From NCBI GenBank assembly GCA_964460185.1, contig CAYWTM010000152.1, forward strand, positions 1-6,892: 6,892 nt of DNA, written 5' to 3'. Origin of the DNA: JAVJPJ01 sp040217295. GTDB lineage: Bacteria > Pseudomonadota > Alphaproteobacteria > Rhodobacterales > Rhodobacteraceae. Shown here in pieces: positions 1 to 5,747 of this stretch. Positions within the stretch are counted from its first letter, which is position 1. The number at the start of each line of letters is the position of its first letter. The position numbers were made by a program, and so were the translations under genes. The notes beneath the pieces are model-generated. The model searched no databases. It saw only the letters and a list, made by a program, of their open reading frames with translations, and was not told the DNA's origin.

Positions 1-439
1 CAAGATCGGCACCGTGCGCCCGACCGAGGAATTCATCGTCGAACGCTACAGCCACGTGATGCACATCGTGTCGAACGTGGTGGGCGAGCTTTCGGATGAT
101 CACGACGCGCTGTCGGCGCTGTTGGCGGGGTTGCCCGCGGGCACGGTTTCGGGTGCGCCCAAGGTGCGCGCGATGGAGATCATCGACGAACTGGAGCCGG
201 AAAAGCGCGGCGTCTACGGGGGCGGCGTCGGCTATTTCAGCGCGGGCGGCGATATGGACATGTGCATCGCGCTGCGCACCGCCGTTCTGAAGGACGAAAA
301 GCTGTATATCCAGGCCGGCGGTGGCGTGGTCTATGACAGCGACCCCGAGGCCGAATTCGAGGAAACCGTCAACAAGAGCCGCGCGATCCGCCGCGCCGCC
401 GAGGATGCCAGCCTGTTCTCGGATCGCGGCAACCGCTGA
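1..439 (+). CDS. trpE: Anthranilate synthase component I, C-terminal part (5' end outside window)
   Basis: TrpE converts chorismate to anthranilate in the cytoplasm using ammonia supplied by TrpG, the first committed step of tryptophan synthesis. The reading frame is already open at position 2 and gives 145 residues before TGA at 437-439. These are the end of the chorismate-binding domain: KIGTVRPTEEF at the window edge, the SGAPKVRAME motif (GAPK at visible residues 51-54), the glycine-rich RGVYGGGVGYFSAGGDMD stretch and IQAGGGVVYDSDPEAEFEET near the end. These motifs are shared with other chorismate-utilising enzymes such as PabB. TrpE is preferred because trpG, trpD and trpC follow and the segment reads as a standard TrpE terminus. 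The protein ends after a short tail with no fused TrpG domain, unlike the TrpEG fusions of rhizobia. About 500 residues is usual, so roughly the last 30 percent is present. Promoter, tryptophan-feedback residues and any attenuator lie outside the window. Confidence 0.95.
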   Translation, partial: KIGTVRPTEEFIVERYSHVMHIVSNVVGELSDDHDALSALLAGLPAGTVSGAPKVRAMEIIDELEPEKRGVYGGGVGYFSAGGDMDMCIALRTAVLKDEKLYIQAGGGVVYDSDPEAEFEETVNKSRAIRRAAEDASLFSDRGNR

Positions 440-449
440 GGCGGGCTCA

Positions 450-471
450 GACTTGAGCATTTCCTCAAGTC
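450..471 (+). terminator. Candidate hairpin downstream of trpE (weak terminator call)
   Basis: A perfect 8-bp inverted repeat, GACTTGAG (450-457) and CTCAAGTC (464-471), with a 6-nt loop starts 11 nt after the trpE stop codon. The position suits transcription termination or 3'-end stabilisation. However, the only T run (493-498) is 21 nt beyond the stem, so it is not a canonical intrinsic terminator. The rest of 440-694 holds an AT-rich patch at about 476-515 that stands out against the GC-rich surroundings. It also has a near-palindrome GTTATCC-TTTT-GGTAAC (499-515) and a small hairpin GGTGG-CCTG-CCACC (521-534). I see no gene in this stretch and no convincing -35/-10 pair. Confidence 0.3.
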
Positions 472-682
472 CATGATTCCAAACCATTAAAATTTTTTGT
501 TATCCTTTTGGTAACCAGTTGGTGGCCTGCCACCGGCACCTTCTGGGCCTCCCCGCCCCGGGGGGTATTCTGGACAGGCAAAGGGCGGCGCGGGCGGGCA
601 CGGGCCACGCGATTGTTGCAATCACCTCAGCGCGTTGCCCCCTTTCCAAGCCGGTCCGCAGGTTTCAGACTTGCCGGATGAC

Positions 683-688
683 AAGAGG
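683..688 (+). promoter_or_regulatory. Ribosome binding site deciding the GTG start at 695
   Basis: AAGAGG lies 6 nt before the GTG at 695, a good Shine-Dalgarno match at good spacing. It is the main reason for choosing this start. The next in-frame ATG (770) is inside the first predicted membrane segment and has no comparable site. Confidence 0.6.
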
Positions 689-694
689 TAACGC

Positions 695-2101
695 GTGGCG
701 GGAGAAAACGGGCATATCGGCCTCAACCTGGCCGTGATCGGCGTGATCACGGCCGTCGCGGGCACCACGATGGCCGCGGTCGCGACACCCTTGGCGGTGT
801 GGGCGGGAGGGATCGTATTTGCGCTTCTGTGGCTGACCGGGGCCCTGGCGCTGAGCGATGGAGCCAGCCGGGGGTTTCTGTCGGGCACATTGCGCAAATC
901 GACCTACACGCAGATCTATACCACGCTGACCAAACGGCTGGTCACACGGCTATGGGCGCGGCTGTGCGACCCGGCAGAGGATCGCGCCGGGGTCGTGGCG
1001 CTGTTGCGCGCGGCGCTGACCTGGCGGCTGTATGATGCCGCCCTGCTGATCGCGGTGGCCTATCCGATCGTGCTGCCGGTCGGGCAATGGATCGTGACTG
1101 GCGCGGAAGGCCGGATCGGCGATTTCGTGTTGCTGGAGGCCGCGCCGTTCTGGTGGGACAGAGCCGCGATGGTGGCTGTCCTGGTCATCTTGGCACTTTG
1201 TGTCGTAGCGCGCAGGCTGGCGGTAGCCAGTCAGTATCCTGCCCTGAGACAGGTTGCCAACTGGGTGCCATCGGGCGCGGTCGCAGGCGTGCTCGCACTG
1301 GCGGTCGCATTCGCAGGCGCAGTCGCAATCGCAGGCGCACTCGGAATTGCACTCGCGGGCGCAGTCGCAGTCGCTCTCGTGGTCGAATATCTTGACAATC
1401 TTGACCGCCCGCGGGCCGCGCGCTGGGTCGTCACATTGGCGGTTTCCGGCGGTGCGGTGATCGCGATAACCCAGCTCGATTTCCCCGGGATCCCCCAGGA
1501 TCTCCGCGCCATCTTCGTTTTCCTCGCCGTCCTGCCCCTGCTCAACGGTCTGTTCGACACGGCATCCTATGCCGTCACGCTCGCGTTGATGCGGCGGGGC
1601 CTGCGATCCGCATGGCCGTTCTTGTGGGGGCTGCTGGATCTTGCCGTCGCCTGCATCTTGTTTCTAGCGCTTGGCATGACGCTGGTCGTGGTGATCCACG
1701 GGCTGAACCTGTTGGCGGGTGCGCCGCTGGTCGACCTGCCCGCGCTGTTTGCGGGGGTGCATGATGACCCCTGGGCCTACACATGGCTGTACCTCATGCT
1801 GTTTTCCACCGTCCTGCCAACGGTGGCGCATGCCGGGGTCAGCCTGCTGGGTGTGCAGGGGATCTGGCCGCTGGCATGGCGCCGTCCGGTCGCCGCATGG
1901 ATTGGGGATGCCACCGCCTCACCGCTCAAGGCGCTGCGCGCCAGCCTTGCACTTGGCGTGATCTGGACCCTGCCGCTGGTGGTCGTGGGCGGCGTGGTGT
2001 GGGTGTTGTGGCAGCTCGGCGGTGACGTGGTGCCGTGGCTGCTGGCCGGGTACTTTGACGCGCTGCTGTGGCTGGCCGCGCTACCGGTCGGCGCGATGTG
2101 A
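695..2101 (+). CDS. Polytopic inner-membrane protein of unknown function
   Basis: I do not recognise this 468-residue family and assign no function. By eye there are about 10-12 hydrophobic segments, near residues 11-32, 34-54, 112-134, 158-172, 193-230 (long enough for two), 244-260, 272-296, 308-338 (possibly two), 363-388, 416-438 and 446-466. The largest hydrophilic loop, about residues 55-108, is basic and Tyr/Arg-rich (RKSTYTQIYTTLTKRLVTR), so it probably faces the cytoplasm. No ATP-binding motif, heme-binding pattern or known transporter signature is visible. GTG start with a clear ribosome binding site. Residues about 194-230 are an alternating x-Ala/Gly stretch encoded by a hexamer-periodic DNA repeat. 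Just before it, codons 169-190 include several that are rare in the neighbouring genes (GTA, AGG, AGA, CCT). The gene lies 255 nt after trpE on the same strand and converges on the yibQ-like gene. Its place inside the trp locus does not by itself imply a tryptophan-related role. A real gene is well supported by coherent hydrophobicity and length. Confidence 0.85.
   Translation: MAGENGHIGLNLAVIGVITAVAGTTMAAVATPLAVWAGGIVFALLWLTGALALSDGASRGFLSGTLRKSTYTQIYTTLTKRLVTRLWARLCDPAEDRAGVVALLRAALTWRLYDAALLIAVAYPIVLPVGQWIVTGAEGRIGDFVLLEAAPFWWDRAAMVAVLVILALCVVARRLAVASQYPALRQVANWVPSGAVAGVLALAVAFAGAVAIAGALGIALAGAVAVALVVEYLDNLDRPRAARWVVTLAVSGGAVIAITQLDFPGIPQDLRAIFVFLAVLPLLNGLFDTASYAVTLALMRRGLRSAWPFLWGLLDLAVACILFLALGMTLVVVIHGLNLLAGAPLVDLPALFAGVHDDPWAYTWLYLMLFSTVLPTVAHAGVSLLGVQGIWPLAWRRPVAAWIGDATASPLKALRASLALGVIWTLPLVVVGGVVWVLWQLGGDVVPWLLAGYFDALLWLAALPVGAM
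730..754 (+). repeat. 10-bp perfect inverted repeat just inside the membrane-protein gene
   Basis: GGCCGTGATC (730-739) and GATCACGGCC (745-754) are exact reverse complements separated by GGCGT. The element covers codons 12-20, starting 35 nt after the start codon, and encodes part of the first hydrophobic segment. In mRNA it would form a very stable hairpin next to the translation start. It could also be a dyad-symmetric protein-binding site, or chance in GC-rich repetitive coding sequence. Confidence 0.55.
1275..1388 (+). repeat. Degenerate hexanucleotide tandem array, in frame within the membrane-protein gene
   Basis: Read in blocks of six from 1275, most units are variants of TCGCAG or GCGCAG: for example TCGCAG at 1281, 1311, 1329 and 1365, GCGCAG at 1317 and 1359, TCGCAA at 1323, TCGCAT at 1305 and TCGCAC at 1293. 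A decamer TCGCAGGCGY (one mismatch at the last copy) recurs at 1281, 1311, 1329 and 1353, spaced 30, 18 and 24 nt apart, all multiples of six. About 19 units are seen, fading at both ends. The encoded protein alternates Ala (or Gly) with Val, Leu, Ile or Phe in a membrane-spanning segment. Replication slippage is the likely origin, with the length change constrained to whole dipeptides. Confidence 0.75.
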
Positions 2102-2111
2102 GGGCGCGGCC
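2074..2111. other. Inverted repeat at the convergent gene junction
   Basis: GGCCGCGC (2074-2081) and GCGCGGCC (2104-2111) are perfect reverse complements with a 22-nt loop, spanning the TGA of the membrane gene and ending one base before the stop codon of the opposite gene. The loop also allows a smaller CGCGC/GCGCG pairing (2077-2081 with 2091-2095). It could act as a bidirectional transcription barrier, but neither strand shows a T run after the stem, so a terminator call is weak. Confidence 0.25.
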
Positions 2112-3932
2112 CTACTCGCTCAACCGTTGCAGCACGGCCGAGACCGGCGCGATCATGACCGCCTCGGACCGGCTGCCGAGCGCCCAGGAAAACAGGGCCG
2201 TGACCGTATCAGGGCGGGTGCGCCCCACCACGACGGCGCCGCCTTCCTGCACGGCCGCAAAGGCCGCGCGACCCAGGTAGCGGGTGATCACCGTGGCCCG
2301 CTGATCTTCGTCATCGAGTTGCCGGAAGAACGTGGCCGCAGGCAGGTCATTGCGGCGCGCCGTTTCCTCGGCCGCGTTCAGGCCACGGGGAAAGGCAAGC
2401 AACCCATGCCCGGTTTCGCTGAGTGCCGCCACGGTTGCATCAAGGATCGGGCGGTCGGCCTGGATCCGGCTTTCGGGCCCGTCCATCACGGCAATGGCCA
2501 CCGGCACCGTGTCGCGTGCGACGGCAAGGCCGACTTCCAGATCCGTGGGGGTCGCGCCTTCGGGGATCACCGTTTCGCCCAGGATGATCACCTCCAAGCC
2601 GGCGGCGCGCAGCTCGCGGGCACGGCTGGCCGCGTCGGGGCGCATCGGGTCAATCGCAATGGCCACCGGAAAACTGAAGCGTGTCAGGATCGCGGGATCC
2701 AGGCCGCTGTCGGGCTCGTCGATCAGGACAATCCCCAAAAGCGCGCGGTCGTCGCTCGCCTCAAAGGGCTCGGCGTTGTCGCGCAACGCATTGGGGGCCG
2801 CATCCGGCGCGGCCGGTACGGCCTCCGGCGCAACTGCCGAGACACTGTCCGACGGACTGTCGGCCATGGGCGTGTTTCCGACTTGCGGCAGACGCGCCTG
2901 CCCGTTGCCCGTTCCCACTCCGATCCCGCTGACGGCGGCTCCGGCCACCTGCGGCAGGCGCGGGGTCGGCGTGTCTGCGGGCACCGTGACCCGCGGCAGC
3001 CGAGGCTCAGCGGGCACGCTTGCCGTGTCGGGGGCAGTGCCGGTATCGGGCAGGACCGGGAAAGAGGGCGTCGGTGTCTGAGGCGGCACCGCAAGCGCCG
3101 CTGTCGCTGTCTCCGGCGCCGCCTCGGGCTCGGGCTCGGTCGCGATTGAGGTTTCCGTATCGGGTTCCACACGGACCGGAGCAGGTTCCGCGGCAGCTTC
3201 GACAGCAGGCTCAACGGCGGGTTCTGCAACGGTTTGGGGCGTCTGGGGCGTCGGCTCTTGCGGCTCGACGGCCGGGACGGGCACCGGTGGCGCAGGCGGC
3301 GGGGCCGGCGACAGGTCGGTGCCAGAGGGCGCATCGGCAACCTGCGGCGGGCTCAAACGCTCGGGGCTGGTCCCCCCCGCGGCGCGATCGGTGACAGTGG
3401 CGAGTTGCGGGCTTGGCGCGATCGCCGGCGCGGCGGTGACCGGTTGCTGCGGTGTCGCGGCGATATCGGGTTGCGGCGCAGGGGCGGTGTCCGGACTGGG
3501 GGACGCGCTGGTCCCGGCGGGATCGGCGGCAGGAGGGGCAGGCGTCGACGCGGCGGGCGGCGCATCGGCTTGCGGCAGGTTTGCGATGCGTTCGGGAGGC
3601 GGACGGTTGAATTCCGAGGCCGACGGCAGGGGAACAGACTCTGCCGGGGCCGTGGCTTCGGTCGCGGTCTCTTCGGGCGTCGGGGCGGCGTCGGGCTGCA
3701 CGGCGGCAGGCTCGGACCCGGTCCCGGCATTCGTTTCCGTGTCGACGGGCTCGGCAGGAGCCTGCGCTGCAGCCGCGTCTGCGGTTTCGGACGCAACTGC
3801 CGTCGCGTCCTGAACCGTGCCTGCGCCATGCCCGTCGCGCGGCGGCAACGGAGTGCTGAGCGACACACCGATCAGCATCACCGCCGAAAAGATGAAGCCC
3901 CAGATCGCGCCTGACAGAAATCCACCACCCAT
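2112..3932 (-). CDS. Membrane-anchored divergent polysaccharide deacetylase (YibQ-like) family protein
   Basis: A 606-residue protein in three parts. Residues about 5-27 (GFLSGAIWGFIFSAVMLIGV) are a single membrane anchor or uncleaved signal, which should place the rest in the periplasm. Residues about 28-390 are a low-complexity linker rich in Pro, Ala, Glu and Thr, probably disordered, with repeated (R/N)LP(Q/R)(V/A) motifs at 118-122, 311-315, 325-329 and 347-351. Residues about 394-606 match the divergent polysaccharide deacetylase family (YibQ, DUF610) by order of strands: GIVLIDEP, FPVAIAIDP, AGLEVIIL, GGAVVVGR and VMIAPVSAVL. The positions where the family normally has DD, HxPM and GH read DE (405-406), LGETVIP and GR, so metal binding and catalysis are doubtful. 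The start at 3932 is chosen for the strong Shine-Dalgarno AAAGAGGG 5 nt upstream. A GTG at 3983 would add 17 residues, including basic ones, but lacks such a site. The gene is transcribed away from trpG and converges on the membrane gene. The family is linked to the envelope, but the exact role is unknown. Confidence 0.85.
   Translation of the reverse strand: MGGGFLSGAIWGFIFSAVMLIGVSLSTPLPPRDGHGAGTVQDATAVASETADAAAAQAPAEPVDTETNAGTGSEPAAVQPDAAPTPEETATEATAPAESVPLPSASEFNRPPPERIANLPQADAPPAASTPAPPAADPAGTSASPSPDTAPAPQPDIAATPQQPVTAAPAIAPSPQLATVTDRAAGGTSPERLSPPQVADAPSGTDLSPAPPPAPPVPVPAVEPQEPTPQTPQTVAEPAVEPAVEAAAEPAPVRVEPDTETSIATEPEPEAAPETATAALAVPPQTPTPSFPVLPDTGTAPDTASVPAEPRLPRVTVPADTPTPRLPQVAGAAVSGIGVGTGNGQARLPQVGNTPMADSPSDSVSAVAPEAVPAAPDAAPNALRDNAEPFEASDDRALLGIVLIDEPDSGLDPAILTRFSFPVAIAIDPMRPDAASRARELRAAGLEVIILGETVIPEGATPTDLEVGLAVARDTVPVAIAVMDGPESRIQADRPILDATVAALSETGHGLLAFPRGLNAAEETARRNDLPAATFFRQLDDEDQRATVITRYLGRAAFAAVQEGGAVVVGRTRPDTVTALFSWALGSRSEAVMIAPVSAVLQRLSE
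2880..3002 (-). repeat. Three near-identical 15-bp repeats encoding RLP(Q/R)V in the YibQ-like linker
   Basis: The 15-bp units at 2880-2894, 2946-2960 and 2988-3002 encode RLPQV, RLPQV and RLPRV and differ at only a few bases. Two diverged copies occur further upstream in the same protein: SPPQV at 3339-3353 and NLPQA at about 3567-3581. Spacing is irregular, so these are recurring short peptide motifs in a disordered linker, not a strict tandem repeat. Confidence 0.65.
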
Positions 3933-3937
3933 GACTG

Positions 3938-3945
3938 CCCTCTTT
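3938..3945 (-). promoter_or_regulatory. Ribosome binding site deciding the start at 3932 of the yibQ-like gene
   Basis: On the minus strand AAAGAGGG ends 5 nt before the ATG at 3932-3930. This favours the 606-residue product over the longer GTG-initiated version. Confidence 0.65.
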
Positions 3946-4022
3946 GCCCTGTCCGTCGTTTCGGTCCCTGCCCCCGCACACACGCACGGATGGAGACTAC
4001 ACCAGATGCCTCATTGCCGCCG

Positions 4023-4072
4023 CTTGACCGAGGTGCCTTGACCACCCGGTGCGGCTTTGAAACATGTATAGC
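4023..4072 (+). promoter_or_regulatory. Candidate trpG promoter region with tandem CTTGACC
   Basis: CTTGACC occurs at 4023-4029 and again at 4037-4043, 14 nt apart start to start. Each contains TTGACC, close to the -35 consensus TTGACA. Downstream, CATGTATAGC (4063-4072) is the only AT-containing stretch that could serve as a -10 element. From the second TTGACC the spacing is about 19 nt to CATGTA or 23 nt to TATAGC, longer than the usual 16-18, so the assignment is uncertain. A promoter is expected in this divergent region because trpG is the first gene of its unit. I see no tandem-Trp leader peptide between here and trpG. Confidence 0.3.
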
Positions 4073-4077
4073 CCGGG

Positions 4078-4125
4078 CGCGCGCCGCCTTCACCCCTTTT
4101 TAACGCCCGCAGGTTCGGGCGCGCG
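4078..4125 (+). promoter_or_regulatory. Mutually exclusive hairpins in the trpG leader
   Basis: Two perfect stems compete for the same bases. CGCGCGCC (4078-4085) can pair with GGCGCGCG (4118-4125), or CGCCCG (4104-4109) can pair with CGGGCG (4116-4121) in a tight 6-nt-loop hairpin. The shared strand ends 9 nt before the trpG ATG, where only a weak Shine-Dalgarno (GAGA, 4125-4128) is visible, so either fold could affect ribosome access. CGGGCGCGCG is also a direct repeat (4074-4083 and 4116-4125), which in GC-rich DNA may explain the pairing by chance. Confidence 0.3.
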
Positions 4126-4134
4126 AGACCCACG

Positions 4135-4731
4135 ATGCTGCTGCTTATCGATAACTACGACAGCTTCACCTACAACCTCGTTCACTACCTGGGCGAGTTG
4201 GGGGCGGAAACCCGCGTCGTGCGCAACGACCAGATCACCGTGCAAGACGCCATGGCCATGGGCGCCGAAGCGATCGTGCTGAGCCCGGGCCCCTGCGACC
4301 CGGCACAGGCCGGCATCTGCCTGGGGTTGACGCGGGCTGCCGCGGGGGCGGGCGTGCCGCTTCTGGGCGTTTGCCTGGGACATCAGACGATCGGCGAAGC
4401 CTTTGGCGGCAAGGTGCAGCGCCACAGCGAGATCGTGCATGGGAAACTCGGCATCATCCATCATCGAGGCCAGGGCGTCTTTGCCGGTCTGCCCTCGCCC
4501 CTGCAAGCCACGCGCTACCATTCGCTGGTGGTCGATCGTGACACGCTTCCCGCGGATCTCGAGGTCACGGCCGAACTGGAAGATGGCACTATCATGGGCC
4601 TGCGCCACCGCACCCTGCCCATCGAGGGCGTGCAGTTTCATCCCGAAAGCATCCGGTCCGAACACGGGCACAAGATGCTGAAAACCTTTCTTGATGCCGC
4701 CGCATCCGCCAAAGGAGCCGTCACCGCATGA
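4135..4731 (+). CDS. trpG: Anthranilate synthase component II, glutamine amidotransferase
   Basis: TrpG hydrolyses glutamine and passes ammonia to TrpE for anthranilate formation in the cytoplasm. The 198-residue length and full domain are typical of class I amidotransferases. It begins with the canonical MLLLIDNYDSFTYNLVHYL, then has LSPGPCDP (49-56), the nucleophile elbow GVCLGHQ with Cys80, the HGK signature (102-104) implicated in TrpG/PabA contact with the synthase, and FHPES with His169 and Glu171, completing the Cys-His-Glu triad. In many bacteria one TrpG also serves PabB in folate synthesis; the sequence cannot tell whether it does here. The start is fixed by the conserved N-terminus, although the ribosome binding site is weak. 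The last 4 nt overlap the start of trpD. It is the first gene of trpGDC, transcribed from the divergent region shared with the yibQ-like gene and far from trpE. Confidence 0.97.
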   Translation: MLLLIDNYDSFTYNLVHYLGELGAETRVVRNDQITVQDAMAMGAEAIVLSPGPCDPAQAGICLGLTRAAAGAGVPLLGVCLGHQTIGEAFGGKVQRHSEIVHGKLGIIHHRGQGVFAGLPSPLQATRYHSLVVDRDTLPADLEVTAELEDGTIMGLRHRTLPIEGVQFHPESIRSEHGHKMLKTFLDAAASAKGAVTA

Positions 4732-5747
4732 GCGACGCCATGAAACCCCTGATCTATGCCGCCTCGGAAGGCCCGCTGAGCCGCGCGCAGGCGACCGAGG
4801 CTTTCGAATACCTGTTCGAGGGCGCGGCCACCCCGGCGCAAATGGCCGGTTTGCTGATGGCCATGCGGGCGCGCGGCGAATCCGTGGCCGAATACGCCGC
4901 AGCCGCGGCCGTGATGCTGGACAAATGCGTCGCCGTGACAGCCCCCGAAGGCGCCATGGATATCGTCGGCACGGGGGGCGACGGCATGGGCACGCTGAAC
5001 ATCTCGACCGCGACGGCCTTCGTGGTGGCGGGCGCGGGCGTGCCCGTGGCCAAGCACGGCAACCGCAACCTCAGCTCGAAATCCGGTGCGGCCGATGCCT
5101 TGGGGCAGATGGGCGTTGACGTCATGGTCGGCCCCGAGGTCGTGGAACGCGCCATTGCCGAAGCCGGCATCGGGTTCATGATGGCGCCGATGCATCATCC
5201 GGCGATGAAACATGTCATGCCCGTCAGGCAGGAGCTTGGCTGCAAGACGATCTTCAACATCCTCGGCCCGCTGACCAATCCGGCGCGCGCCAAGCGACAA
5301 CTGACCGGGGCCTTTGCGATCGACCTGATCTATCCGATGGCGGAAACCCTGCAGGAACTGGGGTCAGAGGCCGCCTGGCTGGTGCATGGGTCCGATGGCA
5401 CGGACGAGATCTCGATCTGCGGGCCGACCTCTGTGGCGGTGCTCAAGGACGGCCGTATCCGCGGGCGCGAGGTGCACCCCGAAGACGCGGGCCTGCCGGT
5501 GCATCGCTTTGCCGACATCCTGGGCGGCACGCCCGAGGAAAACGCGACCGCCCTGCGCGCATTGCTGGACGGGGTGCACGGCGCCTACCGCGACGCGGTG
5601 CTGCTGAATGCGGCGGCGGCGCTGGTTGTGGCCGAACGCGCCACGGAATTGCGCGATGGGGTCGAGATCGCCCGGGACAGCATCGACAGCGGCAAGGCCA
5701 GGGCCGCCGTCGAAGCGCTGGCACGGATCACATCCGGGACACCCTGA
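4728..5747 (+). CDS. trpD: Anthranilate phosphoribosyltransferase
   Basis: TrpD transfers the phosphoribosyl group of PRPP to anthranilate, the second step of tryptophan synthesis, in the cytoplasm as a homodimer. The protein is 339 residues, the normal length for the stand-alone enzyme. An N-terminal helical domain is followed by the PRPP-binding loop DIVGTGGD (GTGGD 81-85), NIST (91-94), KHGNR (109-113) with SSKSG, anthranilate-site residues around Arg167 (MPVRQELG), the GPLTNP turn (180-185) and the metal-binding Asp226-Glu227 in GTDEIS. All look intact. The start is the ATG of an ATGA overlap with the trpG stop. AAAGGAG (4711-4717) lies 10 nt upstream, a little far but usable. A second in-frame ATG at 4740 is less likely because it sits 22 nt from that site. 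Overlap implies translational coupling with trpG. Confidence 0.97.
   Translation: MSDAMKPLIYAASEGPLSRAQATEAFEYLFEGAATPAQMAGLLMAMRARGESVAEYAAAAAVMLDKCVAVTAPEGAMDIVGTGGDGMGTLNISTATAFVVAGAGVPVAKHGNRNLSSKSGAADALGQMGVDVMVGPEVVERAIAEAGIGFMMAPMHHPAMKHVMPVRQELGCKTIFNILGPLTNPARAKRQLTGAFAIDLIYPMAETLQELGSEAAWLVHGSDGTDEISICGPTSVAVLKDGRIRGREVHPEDAGLPVHRFADILGGTPEENATALRALLDGVHGAYRDAVLLNAAAALVVAERATELRDGVEIARDSIDSGKARAAVEALARITSGTP

Noticed and set aside
487..501. CtrA-type site (TTAA-N7-TTAA) in the AT-rich patch
   Set aside because: Only one TTAA half is present; the second half-site at the required distance reads TGTT.
519..737. Small plus-strand frame in the trpE-downstream region
   Set aside because: TTG start, no ribosome binding site, overlaps the better supported start at 695, and the product has no recognisable features.
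1275..1388. CRISPR-like array
   Set aside because: The repeat is a contiguous six-base period in a coding frame with no spacers, so it is a coding microsatellite, not a CRISPR.
2022..3149. 375-codon open frame on the plus strand opposite the yibQ-like gene
   Set aside because: It is antisense to a gene with a good ribosome binding site and recognisable domain. Its product is Arg/Gly-rich with no recognisable domain, typical of GC-rich shadow frames, and its start lies inside the membrane gene.
3234..3914. Gly/Arg-rich plus-strand frame resembling a repetitive protein
   Set aside because: It is produced by reading the complement of the Pro/Ala-rich linker codons of the yibQ-like gene.
4064..4282. 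Possible leader peptide frame beginning at ATG 4064 before trpG
   Set aside because: It has no ribosome binding site, no Trp codons in its leader part, and it runs out of frame deep into trpG instead of stopping early.
4638..5300. 220-codon minus-strand frame opposite trpD, His- and Arg-rich
   Set aside because: It is a shadow of trpD. The many His codons come from the complement of conserved Met/Val codons, not from a metal-binding protein.
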